NCBI RefSeq assembly: GCF_017562075.2
Contig: NC_054081.1
Span: forward strand, 8,260,115 to 8,324,114
Reading direction: 5' to 3'
Length of the DNA stretch: 64,000 nucleotides
Source: Anopheles merus
Lineage: Eukaryota > Arthropoda > Insecta > Diptera > Culicidae
Every line of letters begins with the position of its first letter. The first letter of the stretch is position 1. A model generated the notes under the pieces. That model was not told the origin of the DNA, ran no database searches, and saw only the letters and a list, made by a program, of their open reading frames with translations. The translations under genes and the position numbers were made by a program. Shown one piece after another: positions 33,103-44,821 of this stretch.

Positions 33103-35289
33103 ATCGACGTACGCCCGGCCAAGTGTTTGACTTTACCTTTCCTCGGTCTCAGGCCACCAGTTTGCACCTACCTTGCCGGTCCGTAGCTAAGTTAGAACGT
33201 GGAGCCATGCTGCTGCGAAACACACCCACACAACGACTCGATGGCTTGTGGTTTTAGTTGTTGTTGTTGCTGTTGCAAGTATTAGTAGCAGATTGAAATC
33301 GAAAAAAAAATACAACGTTTTGGACCAATTCCACTATAGCATGCAGGAACATAACCCGCCCAAACGACGCCGCGAAGCAGAGATCACACTAATGGTCAAG
33401 TAGGTGTGGATGTGTTTTCTTCAGTTTTAATCATTGATTCGGAGGCTGCACAAACGTAACCCTTTCTCATCATGCGCTATTAGTAAGCACGCTCTGGTTG
33501 CCCAAGGTTTAGATATAGAGCCTCGATTGTCCCGATGCCAAAGCTCGGTTCTTAAAGCCTACGGTGCACGATCGCACCAAGAAAGCAAACAAACGGAAGA
33601 AGAAGAAAAAGAAGAAGAAGAAGAAGAAGAAGAAGAAGAAGAATAAGAAGAAGAAGAATAAGAAGAAGAATAAGAAGAAGAAGAAAAACCCCAGGAAAAA
33701 AATGCAACACGCACAGGACAAAGGGCGCCAAGGTGCGCCGAAAACACAAAACAAACGCTTCAGTATGTAATAATTGTCGGCAGTATTGTTATTTATCGAT
33801 TAGTCAAATGGTTCGTACCCACGTATGTGTGTGTATGTGTGTGTGTGTGTGTGTGTGCGTATAGGCATTATTGAAGCAAATCCGTGCTCCGAGCCGTTCA
33901 AAACCAAATACCGCGAGCAGGGCGGAGCAGTTGTAGGGCGATAACCGTACCGTTTAAACCAGAAATACCAAAGTCAATTATGTATAGCGTGTGTACCGCG
34001 GGTGGTGTGTGGTATGCGCAGAGGGTGTACTAAGATGCAGGCCACTTGCACTCACACACATACACTCATGCACATGCATAAAGTAATCTATCCGTAGCCG
34101 CGGCACGCTGCGTAGTGTCGGCCGCCTTCGTTTTGCGCTTTGGATCCGTAGTTGCCGATTGAAGGGAAATAGCATTCCGGCCGGCCCCTCCAAGCAGGGC
34201 AGCCAGGCAAGAGTAGCTAGTAGCAGAGGAGATAGTCCTGGAAACGCTAAGAAAACCAAACAAACAAACAAACAAATAAACAAAACCCATGAAAACCCTT
34301 TGTAGCAAACCGTTACATCGATAGCGATGGCCCGAGGGCCAGTGTAGGAGGTACTAGCAGTCTAAGTAGTTGAAATCATATCGCTTACCGATATCTATAC
34401 ATATAAATATACACATATAGGGCGTAGCGAGTACGTTGCCTCGACAGTATGACACTATCCATTCCCGGTTCCGTTGCGCTGCCGTTTCGTTGTGCGCCGT
34501 ATTATTGTTTCGCTTGCTCCGGGGTCTGCCCTCCCCCCCCGGTATGTTTTTAAGGACGCGTTTTCCAGTTACCGCAACTGCTGGCCCCACCGCTGGCCGG
34601 CACTGTATCGTTGTGGTTGCTGTTTAGCTGACGCCATCAGCTGGGTAGTGCCTGCACCGCCTAGACCGGTCCCGGCTGCTGCTTTAGTGCTTGTTGGAAA
34701 AGTGGAACCGTACGCTTGCCGCGATATATATATATATATATCGTCTACCTTAGTGAAGCTACAGCTTGTACGAACAGCAGGGACACTTGCAATATTAGAA
34801 GTTTGGCCTTCGGTTTACCACAAAAAAAAAAAAAAAAACAAAAAAACAATGGGACAGGTTTGCAGGTTGTGTGTCCACTCAGTTGCAGTTGCAGTAAAGA
34901 ATAATTACTAAATAAACGTTTTTTGCTTACAGTACGCATTCAATACCAGCGCTGTGTATCCGTGTAACTGATTTTTCTTGTTGTTGTTGCTAACAAAATA
35001 ACGATTCACGAGTCATAGGCCTACGCGAGTCTATTCGGAGTTCCAGTTGGTTTTGATTGGAAACGATTCAATTCTGATCTGTAGTTGTTGTCACTTGGCA
35101 GGGAACACTTTCGAATCAGATCAAAAATCAAATAGCTATTTTATATGATGTTTCATCGGTGTGTTTCTGTGAAGAGTTTGTTGTTCAGCTATTAGACATT
35201 TCCAACCTGACTTTTTACAGTTTTTTTTACTTCGCTATTAAAAATTTGTGATAAATATGTTTGTGTCATGGATGAGATTTTCAAAGATT
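33103..35289. other. 3' UTR and downstream flank of the INPP5F-like gene
   Basis: Includes a (GAA)n run at about 33594-33685, a (GT)n run at about 33827-33856, an (AT)n run at about 34725-34742 and A runs near 34820. A candidate AATAAA lies at 34911-34916, but the real end of the transcript cannot be fixed. I see no second gene. Confidence 0.45.
33594..33685 (+). repeat. (GAA)n/(AAG)n microsatellite
   Basis: Nearly pure purine tract of GAA repeats. It may be the tail of a SINE, but no tRNA-like head is convincing upstream. Frames over it encode only poly-Lys or poly-Glu. Confidence 0.8.
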
Positions 35290-35309
35290 ACAACAAATTT
35301 CATTAGCAT

Positions 35310-35920
35310 TTGATTTGCAGCACTTCTTAATCTACTATACCATCCTTAGTCCCTTACTGTTCATTCTCTTCCCCAATGACTGTACTGCTATCCTTCCAGG
35401 TAACGGCTTCCTGCTATACGCAGATGACGTTAAAGTTTTGCTTCCTGTATCTCTCACGCATACAGTCTCTGTGATGCCCCTATTACCCGTGTGTCTTTGT
35501 CTAATGATCTTGACGTCTTCTTCGATCCGAGTATCTTTCAAAGAGTATGTCATCAATAAGGCCAAGAAATGTCTTAGTTGTATATGTCGTATATCTACTA
35601 AAATTTGTGATTCTTTCTGTGTTATTATTTGCTGGGCCCGTTCCGTATTGGAAAATACCTGTATTATCTGGTCTATAATTTCTAGTCTCCTGTCCAAGTA
35701 TCTGTGGTTTAAAAGATTGAGAGGATTCAGAGACAATTTACCAAAATTGTATTTCGTAGGACACTCGGTCCTTCCGTCGTATGACGATAGATGCGCTTTA
35801 TTAGGCCTAGCTAAGTTGGAGCACCACCTCTCGGTAGCTCTGAATTCTTAGGTGGCTGGCCTATTGTTTCATACGATCGATGCTCTTTCCCTTCTATCCC
35901 GTATGCAATTGAATGCTTCT
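35310..35920 (+). pseudogene. Non-LTR retrotransposon reverse transcriptase fragment
   Basis: Reads LSPLLFILFPNDC, then GFLLYADDVKVLLPV: the RT motifs before and at the YADD catalytic box. Parts of the thumb and C-terminal region follow in other frames (INKAKKCL, SVLE, SYDDRCALLGLAKLEH). There are several frameshifts and no 5' part. It ends against a (TC)n run at 35946-35983. Confidence 0.8.
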
Positions 35921-35945
35921 TGTCAATCCTTACGTTATCATTTTC

Positions 35946-35985
<40 letters not shown>

Positions 35986-36009
35986 TTGGTTGGTCTCTAT
36001 CTCTTTTGT

Positions 36010-37510
36010 TTGTCTGCTGAGCACGTCGTCGTGTCATGGTCCGATCAACAATCATTCTACAGGATGCTCGGTCCCTGGCTGCATTCATTTGAACACTGAT
36101 TTCCGACAGGTCTCGCATCACCTGATCCAACCATCGCGTTCGCTGTGCTCCCTGCTCCTTACGCCGAACCGGGGATTGCTGTCAAACACCTTCTTGGTGG
36201 GGCATGAGTTCGAGATCCTCTTAACATGCCCCAGTCATGGAATCCTGCCAACATTTGCTACTGTCAGAATGCTCGATTTGCCGTCCTTCTACTCCACAAT
36301 CCATCCTTCGCTCTAATAGTCCAAGACTATAGTATTGTGTCCATAGAGGACCACCGGGCGATTCAATGTGCAATATATCTCACATTTCCTGCGCTCTCGA
36401 AGACTTCCGGATCTCAGCAGTTGATGAAGTCCATGGTATGTACGACGCCCCTGTACAACGCATCTCCGGATTTTGATGTTGCTGTCACTGTTCGAAGTAA
36501 CGACTAGGCTTGGGCAATTCGGTTCATTTCCATGACGTTGAACGTACTAGTTCTTTCATTCAGATGAACTGAACGTGAATCGCGATTCATTCGTTCATAT
36601 CAGTTGAAGAAAATATGGTAAATTGTTTTATTATAACAAGAAGAACATAGCAGACCAGGAAGATCCTTATCACGATTGGTGGGACGCTCTTTTAATGAAC
36701 TTCCTGGTTTTACGGTTCACGTTCATATTTGTATGCTGAGAATGAACGACCTAGCGTACCAGGACGTTCGTTATTTCGGCGGGTAGAACGTTATTTTGAT
36801 GACCCACTCAGTACATTATGATTTATAAAGAATCGATGAACGTTGATTAGATGAACGTAGGTCGTTCGTTCTTTAGAATGAATAGAATGAATCGTACAGT
36901 TCTGGTACTTGAGGCACAACTCTACTAACGACCATCCCAATATAGCAGAACTCATTTACTGCCTCGAGATTGTCGTCGTCTACTAATACACTGCCTCCCA
37001 GTTAGTCTGGGTCCCGGGCAAGCAGGTACTTCGTCTTTGTCGCTTGGATTCGCCTCACGCACCTTCGCTGTTATCCTGCCGATGATGTCGATGTCTTCCG
37101 CAAAGCCAAGAAATTGGCCAAGACCCGTAGAATATCGTGCCACGGATGTCGTTGTCTAGTCGCTCGCTTGTAAGGACACCTTCCACGACGATATTGAAGA
37201 GCAGACTGTTATTGAAGAGCAGCAGAGAGTCCATCACCTTGCTTCAGATACCTGTGAGATTCAAATGATTGGGACATCAAGTTCGATACTCTCACCTTGC
37301 ACTGCACACCGTTCATGGTGGGCTCTCCCAAGGAAGCCGGATCAACCTCCCAAGGAAGTGGTGAGTCGATAAACAGCTGGTCCATAGGGATCTGGCGGTC
37401 TCGGCACTTCTGGAGGATCTACCGAAGAGTACAAATATGGTCGGTGGTGGATTTGCCTCCAACAAACTCATCTTGGTAGCAGGAGCTGCCTCAGATCTGT
37501 TCGATTTCAA
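36010..37510 (-). pseudogene. Non-LTR retrotransposon RT fragment, interrupted by a MITE
   Basis: On the minus strand, decayed frames follow the order of an RT. A finger-region piece lies near 37370, then LLFNI and RGTIFYGS near 37150-37200, then FLGFAEDIDIIGRITAKVREA near 37070 (the FADD box reads FAED here). Downstream are NEFCYIGMVV near 36940 and TSNSDSNIKIRR near 36480, then C-terminal GHVKRISNSCPTKKVFDSNPRFG. A 420-bp insertion at 36505-36924 separates MVV from TSNSDSN. It is dead, and a different family from 35310-35920. Confidence 0.8.
36505..36924. mobile_element. 420-bp hAT-like MITE in an RT fragment
   Basis: The left end reads TAGGCTTGGGC and the right end, read inward, TAGAGTTGTGCC. 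The flanks GTAACGAC (36497-36504) and CTAACGAC (36925-36932) agree at seven of eight bases, as expected for an aged 8-bp duplication. The interior is full of gaacg and cgttcat words in both orientations. No coding capacity. Confidence 0.75.
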
Positions 37511-39510
37511 CCTATCTCTACCAGTCTTCTGATCCCGTCTTCCCTTTTTTTATATCATAATCTCCCTTCTCCTCTTTTCTTCAATTTCTTACTTTTGTAT
37601 TATTGGATGCTTTAGCTAGTGAGCACTGTTGTCGTTATGAATGTATTGATTATTGAATCCATTTTATCCAAAAAGGCATGGTACGAGCATTTTGGTTAAA
37701 ACGATATTCGAACCATATCGCAGGAACTGCGGAACTTTCAAACACTCTGTATAGTTCCTCAGACAAAAAAAAAACAACTCCGATCGCTACTAGTGATTCG
37801 TTATTTATGATTGTAGTCAATCTCTTGCAAGACTCCGCCCGCTTGAAAGTGGCTGGAGTGAGCTGAACATCATCATCCCTCTCGACCCGAACTCCCCCAT
37901 TTATCCCTTCTCAATTCCGCTCAAATCCATGACCAAACCCTTCCCTGGGATGCCACACACACACACACACCTGCTCGCAAGGCACTGGTGGTTCGTAACG
38001 CCACTTAAGAAAGGGAAAGGGTTTTTTTTTGTCGGTACATCGATTGGGCCCATTTGTCGCACTCCCCTGTTCGCCCTATTTGCGGTACACTGCAAGGGCC
38101 GGGCGCTGGTCAGTGCTTTTATGATGTCTCCTAAATCTCGCCACCCTTAGCTGCTTTTTTTTTGTTTCTTTCTTCTCGTTCCTCCAAACACGAACGACTC
38201 TTTTCGGATCGCCCAGAGTGCCTTCCGGAGTCAGCCGAGGGGAAAGAAGTTTGCCAGTAGAGGAGCACATTATTGTTTAAATGGCAGCCCGCCACCTACC
38301 CGCTCCGTGTGTTTTCTTACGCTTATTGGGAATGTAAATTTCCCAAAACGAACGAAACGGAACGATTGTCTTCGGCAGTGTGTTGGTGATGCTGCGCGAA
38401 CGATACCGGACCGTCGTGGAGTGGAGTGGGGTTTTTTTCTGTTTTCTGTTGCTTGCGACGAGCCTTTTTAGATTGACATCCGATTGATAGGATTAGCAGA
38501 GGCTGGGCCCTATAAAAGCAGACACTTTCTGGCCTAACCATCAACCCCCCCCACACACACACACACACCTCAGAGGGCGCTCGCATTAGCATCCGGTCAA
38601 AGCTCAAACCGTCAACCCCGAGGAGGGTGGGCCAACCGTCTTAAAACCATAAACAAAGCGAAATAAAAACGTGCAGTGTCTTGCAAGCCGGGATACACAG
38701 CACACTCCAAGCAGGGGGCAAAGCAGGCAGGCATGGGGAACTGCGGCAAGATAATAGAGATCTCTCGCACTCACGTCGCGCATTGCCGCAGCCTCCTTTG
38801 TGCTGCCGCTGTGGAAAATGTCCTCTTGAGTGGTTTTCGCCCGAGCTTGCTGCCCCCTCCCCTCCCCCCCTACCAACGGTTTTGGGAACAATTTGGCAAA
38901 GCGTTTTTGGGCCACGGTTGAGCAACGGTGGGCCGCAGCGGGTGAAAGTATAATAACAAATTGGATTTGTAAGCCAGCCGCTGCCGCCCGCCCTCGGACC
39001 ATCCCCGACCCGCGGTCTTTGGCACGGCTGTACGTGTGTGAGTGTGAATGTGTGAAGGATGACAATCTACAGCAATTTGTGATTGTGATTTCATTTCCGA
39101 GATAGGGGAGGAACGCAAGACACGCACACACACACACTCATACACCCTCCCATTCCCTGCCCTATTACCCATTAGGAGTTTGGGAAGATTGGGTCGGCCA
39201 TCACAAAAACGAGTGCGTGTGTGTGTGCGAGAGAGAGAGAGTGAGAGGACGAGGGACAGGATTTAGTGAGAAAAAAAGGAGCTCACCCCGAGAAGAAGAA
39301 GAAGTTCGGAGGGAAGCGAGCAAGCAGGCAGGCAGAAAAAAAAAGACCCTAGAGAAATGGTGTGAGATTAATTTTCCGGACGACTTAACTTTTTTATTCC
39401 TCGCTGCCGGGACCGCGCGGGACCGATTTCCTCGGGCGGACGACGGGTGGAAGCATTTCTCGGTAAGCCTAGCCCTGAGCCCCGTGTACAAAAACCCCGG
39501 GAAGCTGGTG

Positions 39511-39556
<46 letters not shown>

Positions 39557-42500
39557 GAGAGGAAGGCGGGTTTTTAGGAGCATTTAAATGGATCGGTCGC
39601 CCCCCCCCCCCCACGGCGGGCACTTTTCTGCATGCGCGCCAACCAATTCTCACCGTCTCACAACGGCCGGGATGACGACTGGGAGGGCGCTGGTGGGCGC
39701 CAAGGTGCCGGGAAGCGCTTCAGATGTTTGGCAAATGTTTTGCCACACGGTCCTGCTGCTTGGTCCAAATTAACCCGAAAACGCTTTGAGTGTGTGTGTG
39801 TGTGGGCATTGGGCAGGTGAGTGGAAGGGGTGTTGCTGTGCGCCAGACAGCATGCAACCGCAAAACAGTCTGTCGCCTAATACGGTCGCCTGCGGAATTG
39901 GAATTCGATTTTGATCGAGCGACAAGAGCTCAACCCGCGCCTTTGGCAAAGGAGCTCGGTAAACTGCCAGCCTGTGGAGAGTGGAGGTTTTGTGCGTCCC
40001 GAGAGGTGGGTGGCATACATTGGGGAGAATGTGGGCGGTGGTAGCATTAAAAACATCTGGGATCATAGAAACGGGTTAATTTAATTTACCTTTTCCCTCA
40101 GAATTGGAAGCAAATGCATGCTTTATCTGTTCAGCACCCAAAGTGCCGCAATGTTTAGGCTCTTAAGGTTTAGGTAGTTTAGGTGAAGATGGCACAACAA
40201 TGTTGGGAATCACGATCATGCCAGCAACGTAAACTGGAATTTTAAAGGAAATTGAGAACTAATGCTCCGAATAGGCACAACAGCTAAAGCGAACAGCTGG
40301 AAGATGTTTTTTTGGCTAGATGTCCTCTAGGGAACCTGGAAGATTCTTTGGATATTCGTTTGACGGACGGGTCTGAGGAGTAAGGATATTATTGAGATCA
40401 CTCTCTCATAGAATGCAGGGTCCTATTCTCCCTACAATAGGACAAGAACCAGAATTTCAACAAAACGGGGAAAAACGGAGCATGAGAGCTAAACACAGGT
40501 CTAGTCTTTTCAAAGTGAGAGCTAGGAGCCTTATCTGCGGGGCTCTGTGCGTACTTCACTGCATTGCAAAGGCTGATTCAGAATTTAATGAAAGCCCTCA
40601 GGTAAGATAAACACAATTATTGAACCATTCAAAATGTTGAGTTTGCTTAGTTCATCCACTTCCTGCTACATTATATTCTTGAAATTTAGCTACATCCATG
40701 GATGACGCCTAGAGATGATAATAATCAATTATAATCAATAAATAAGTCTAAATATAGTGAAACCTATCATACGGACCCTTTACGATTTAAGTTCGTAGGC
40801 TGAAATTTAAGCCTTTGAGCTGTTTGCATTGTATAGCAGTTTTCGAGCAGCTATCTAAGTGGGTATAATATACAGGTGGGCTTATCCCAAGGTTTTTGAA
40901 TTTAGAAGGCTGATTTTTATCGCTTTTGTTTCTGAATGAAGGTTTTAAGAGATTTTTTTGTGTATTCGTCAAGCCTCTAGAAAGCTTGTTTGAGCAAAAG
41001 TTTTCACCCATCCTGTCAAAAAGTGATATTAAAATTTGGTTATAAAAAACATGCTATGAGACCACCAGGACTACAACCACTTTGATTCTGGATTCCATCG
41101 CCAGATCTCTTTAATGCTCCTTTGGATAAATGAAAACACCATTTTGTTTTGCCATTTTTTCGAGTAGGTACTCGAATCTAATTCTAGCTTTGAGGCTAGC
41201 ATAATCTAGACTGAAAATTGCTAGCCTTTTGTGTGAGATTTTGTATGGAGTGTTTACATGATTTCAGCCTCCAACTGTCAAACTCCATACAAAAAACTGA
41301 CTAGAGTCGTGAAGGGCCCCATAGATGAATCTTTGAGACCGTTTGAGTTGAGTCTTGATCAGTGGTGTGCCAGATCCCTTGGTTGGTTTTTGGTGTGCTA
41401 TGTAAAGGGTGTTAGGAACTACCATTGTATTCCAACGATTTAGACCCGTTTTTTTCTCGTTGGAACTATGTAGGTTGTCTTCGGTGTGTGTATGATACCA
41501 TCACATTTTTAATTCCTTCAAAACTATGGTAGATTAATATTATTGCAAAGATACTTCCGTCCTTTTCAAACCTTTGTAGAAGTAAAAGGCGGGACTTATC
41601 ATCACCATTATCATCATGAACCTTTAACTTATAGAGATATCCAAGTAGTATGAAGTGTCCAAGAAACCATCTTCCATCCTTTTACCATATTTTTGTAAAC
41701 TGCCATGTAAAATATCATTTTGGAGAATTCAGACTGTCAAATCGCTGGTGTAGCCTACATATAGAATATTCGTCTTAGCGAGATATTGTTCTTGAAGAGG
41801 CATAACAGGATCGTCAAAATGCTGATCTTAAAGAAACAATTCATTTTGAAGAGACTACATCTTAGAGAGATCTAACTGTAGCCCATAAAAATTGTTCGTG
41901 TTAAGTTAAATCCATATATAACATTGAAAAGCCACACTAACTTGCTCTAACTCAGCGAGCTCATCTGTGAGTGTAGAGCTACATTAAGCGTGCGGAGCTA
42001 GTGTGGGAGTTTGGAGCTAGATCGATTTAACGGAGTTACAGGTCAGTGCTACGGAGAGTCTGCGGAGCTATATTGAGTGTGTGAAAATTGTATTGAGCGT
42101 CCCAAACGACGCTAAATGGAGCCTTCGCGTTTGAGTTGTAATTCAGAAGGCGTCCTACCATCTTTCTTAGCATGATGTTAGGAGTAGGAGTGTAGATGCT
42201 CTCTTCAAAATTGAGAAAGAAAAAATCATACCAAAGAGCGCCAAAGCCGCTTGTGCCGGAGGTCTGGAGAGTTTTCTGTAGCGTTGTACTACTGACCGGA
42301 TCATGTCCAATTAAAAAACGATGCATCAATTCGTGATGCGTCCTATTCCGCTCAACGCATCCATGTTGTTTTAATTAAAATACGACAAACATACACATCC
42401 ACATGCACAAATACACAGCCAGACACAAAACCGCATTTAACGCCTCTGTTTGTGGAGGATACAAAGGGCCGGGAATATAATCTCCGCACCTGTTTCGGCT

Positions 42501-44376
42501 CATCTTTTATTTATCATTGAGTACACAGCACATGCACCGGAGGCATCGCACACGGCCAAACACATACACGTACAAACACACATACATGTAGGATACGTAC
42601 CAGGATGGCTATCGATTATCAATGCCGCTCAACATTGCGTGTAATTAGCGGGGCGCCGGTTGGGACAGAGATACCGTGCAAGCCCGCCCCAAAGCAGGAA
42701 GCGGTGACTGGAAGGGAAAGGGGGATAATGGTCCCCCCGAGTGTGTGTGTGTGTGTGTGTGTGTGCGCGTGGGTGCATTTCAGTAAATTCGCTAATTTTC
42801 CTCGCAAATGATGTATTGATAATCGGTTTCTCAAATATTTATCCGTTAATTACCAATCATTTGCCTCCCGCGCCCGCCCGTGCACCGGTGGATCCGTCCG
42901 TCCGACTCGGCAAATGCAGCATTAAAGACCACCTGCCCCCTGCCCCTATACAAAATGCATCAGTGTTCAAAGTGTGGAAGAAAAAATGGAGGACAGTAAT
43001 TACAACGCGCCACTCCGTTGGTCGTCGTTAATCCCCGCCGGAGTGCTCGCTGGAGTACTCGCCGGAGTACTCGCTCGATGTGAAGCAAGGGTCTCCAGGT
43101 TGAGGGGAGGGGAGGGGAGGGGAAGTTTTGCAGAAGATTTCTTCCCGTCCGTTCTTTACGAGCCGTTTGAAAGGACCGACCCGTGGCGGAAAAGCGGCAA
43201 GCCAATTATCGGTTAATTTCCATTCGACCGCACACATATCTCTGGGGCCGCCCGAAGCGCTTATTACGCGCCGCAACTGCAGGTAAGTTGTCAATGGTGC
43301 GTTTGGAATCAATCAAACGAAAGGGGAATGGTTTTCGATACAATCCCAACCCAGTGCTGCGGGTCAGCGACGGCCAAGGCTCCGGAGCCGGCAGTGGCAA
43401 TCGGCACTTAATCACTATAACGCCCAAACGACACGGGGCAGGACACGGTTCCACAGAACCAGGGACATTGCAGCGCGAAGTGGGAGTGCGTTCGCTTAGT
43501 GCTTAGCTACGGTGGCTCAGCAGCAGCAGCAGCAGCAGTCGCAGGCCGAATGGCCGGTCCGTGACGGGGAACTGACGCGGCAAAATTGAGTTGTCAGCGT
43601 GGCGAGCCCATTTGCCAAGGGACCGGAGCATAATTGATCCGCCACGCTCAAGCTGTCGTGCCGGTGGCGTCGCTGTTTTACACGCAGGCACTGGCTGGCA
43701 CGGAGCGGGCTTTTGGCCCGTATTTGCACCTTTCTAAATGGCTAGGCTGATCTCTTTATTGGTGGCAATTCGGCACACTCTGCGTTGCGTTGCGAATGGC
43801 TTCCGTTCCCGCCAGTGCCAGTGGTACGGATGGATGGAGGGGGGGGGGGGGAGGGGGTCGGAGGCAATGTACCGAGGGGTAATGCACTGTTACGGAGAGG
43901 GGTGAGTTTGAACAAATTGGGTACAAAGAAACTGTAATTGTAAATTGATGCAGTCCAAGACGAGGGTCGAATCATCCATAAAGTACGTAACGCTCGTGAC
44001 GTAGTGAGGCCTTGCTTCTGGCGTTGCGTTGTGGGGCGTTGTGGAAGTTCCAATCAGGTGGATTCGAAGATACGCGATTTTCTTAATTTGGCAGCTAATG
44101 TTTACACGTACGAGTACAGTTTGCTCCAATAATTATTAAATGGAAAAATGTATTTTAGATAGAAATAGCAAAACTCCGCTTACCTGGAAATTTGAGATTC
44201 ACAGTTTCTTCTCGGTTCGCCTGAACATTATATCTCGGGTACAGCCTGTAGTTTTTGATCCATTAGAATGACTTTAATAAGTAGCCGAGATCTTTGTTGT
44301 TGCAGATGGGAGATTGAATGATTGTTCCAGGCAAATAATACAGTCGTTGCCGCTTAATTTTGACTCTAATTCACCT
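37511..44376. other. Long non-coding stretch without a supportable gene
   Basis: Nearly 7 kb. It holds microsatellites ((AC)n at about 37957, (GT)n at about 39514-39554, a C run at about 39600, (GT)n at about 42740, a CAG run at about 43513) and GC-rich blocks at 38.6-40.1 and 42.6-43.8 kb. None of the open frames shows a domain, a plausible exon structure or codon bias. The GC-rich blocks may be regulatory sequence, but nothing specific can be named. Confidence 0.45.
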
Positions 44377-44379
44377 TTT

Positions 44380-44500
44380 TTTGTCTTGAAGGCACCAATT
44401 TTTAACAGCGTGTCACGATTTTTGCCTCGAAGGCATAAATTTTTAACAGTGCGCATCAATTTTTGCCTCGAAGGCATCAATTTTTGACTGTGTCATCAAT
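44380..44500. repeat. 41-bp tandem repeat, three units
   Basis: The words gaaggca with following aatttttaac or aatttttgac start at 44388, 44429 and 44470. The unit includes ttttgcctcgaaggcat. No known function. Confidence 0.75.
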
Positions 44501-44657
44501 CGCTTTATTTACAAAATTTTACGTTATTTCTTAAACTGTTTGTTCTGAAGTGATTGAAATTAAGATAAGTAGTGAATAATTTTGTTAATCGAATCTAAAA
44601 TAAAAAAATTGTTTTGCAAATTTTGAAAGTTTTAATGGAGTGTAAAAATGTGCAGTA

Positions 44658-44821
44658 TTTAGCGTTTTGTTCAATTTTCTTTATTTTACTTTTCCAAATC
44701 GGTCTGCTCTCAAAATGGGCGCCAAACAGAATGGTCGTTCACGCCACGGAATTCTGACAGCTCTTGATGACAGCTCGTACTCTGCGTACGAGCCACGCGA
44801 ACTGCACAGTGGGCTGCTACA
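44658..44821 (-). repeat. 3' LTR of copy B
   Basis: 164 bp, near-identical to the LTRs of copy A, with an A missing in a short run. Confidence 0.88.

Noticed and set aside
33564..33770. Poly-Lys, poly-Glu and poly-Ser frames near 33.6 kb
   Set aside because: These are translations of the (GAA)n microsatellite.
38676..39172. Overlapping frames of 80-100 codons on both strands near 38.6-39.2 kb
   Set aside because: No homology that I recognise, no splice-consistent structure, and composition driven by microsatellites and GC-rich sequence.
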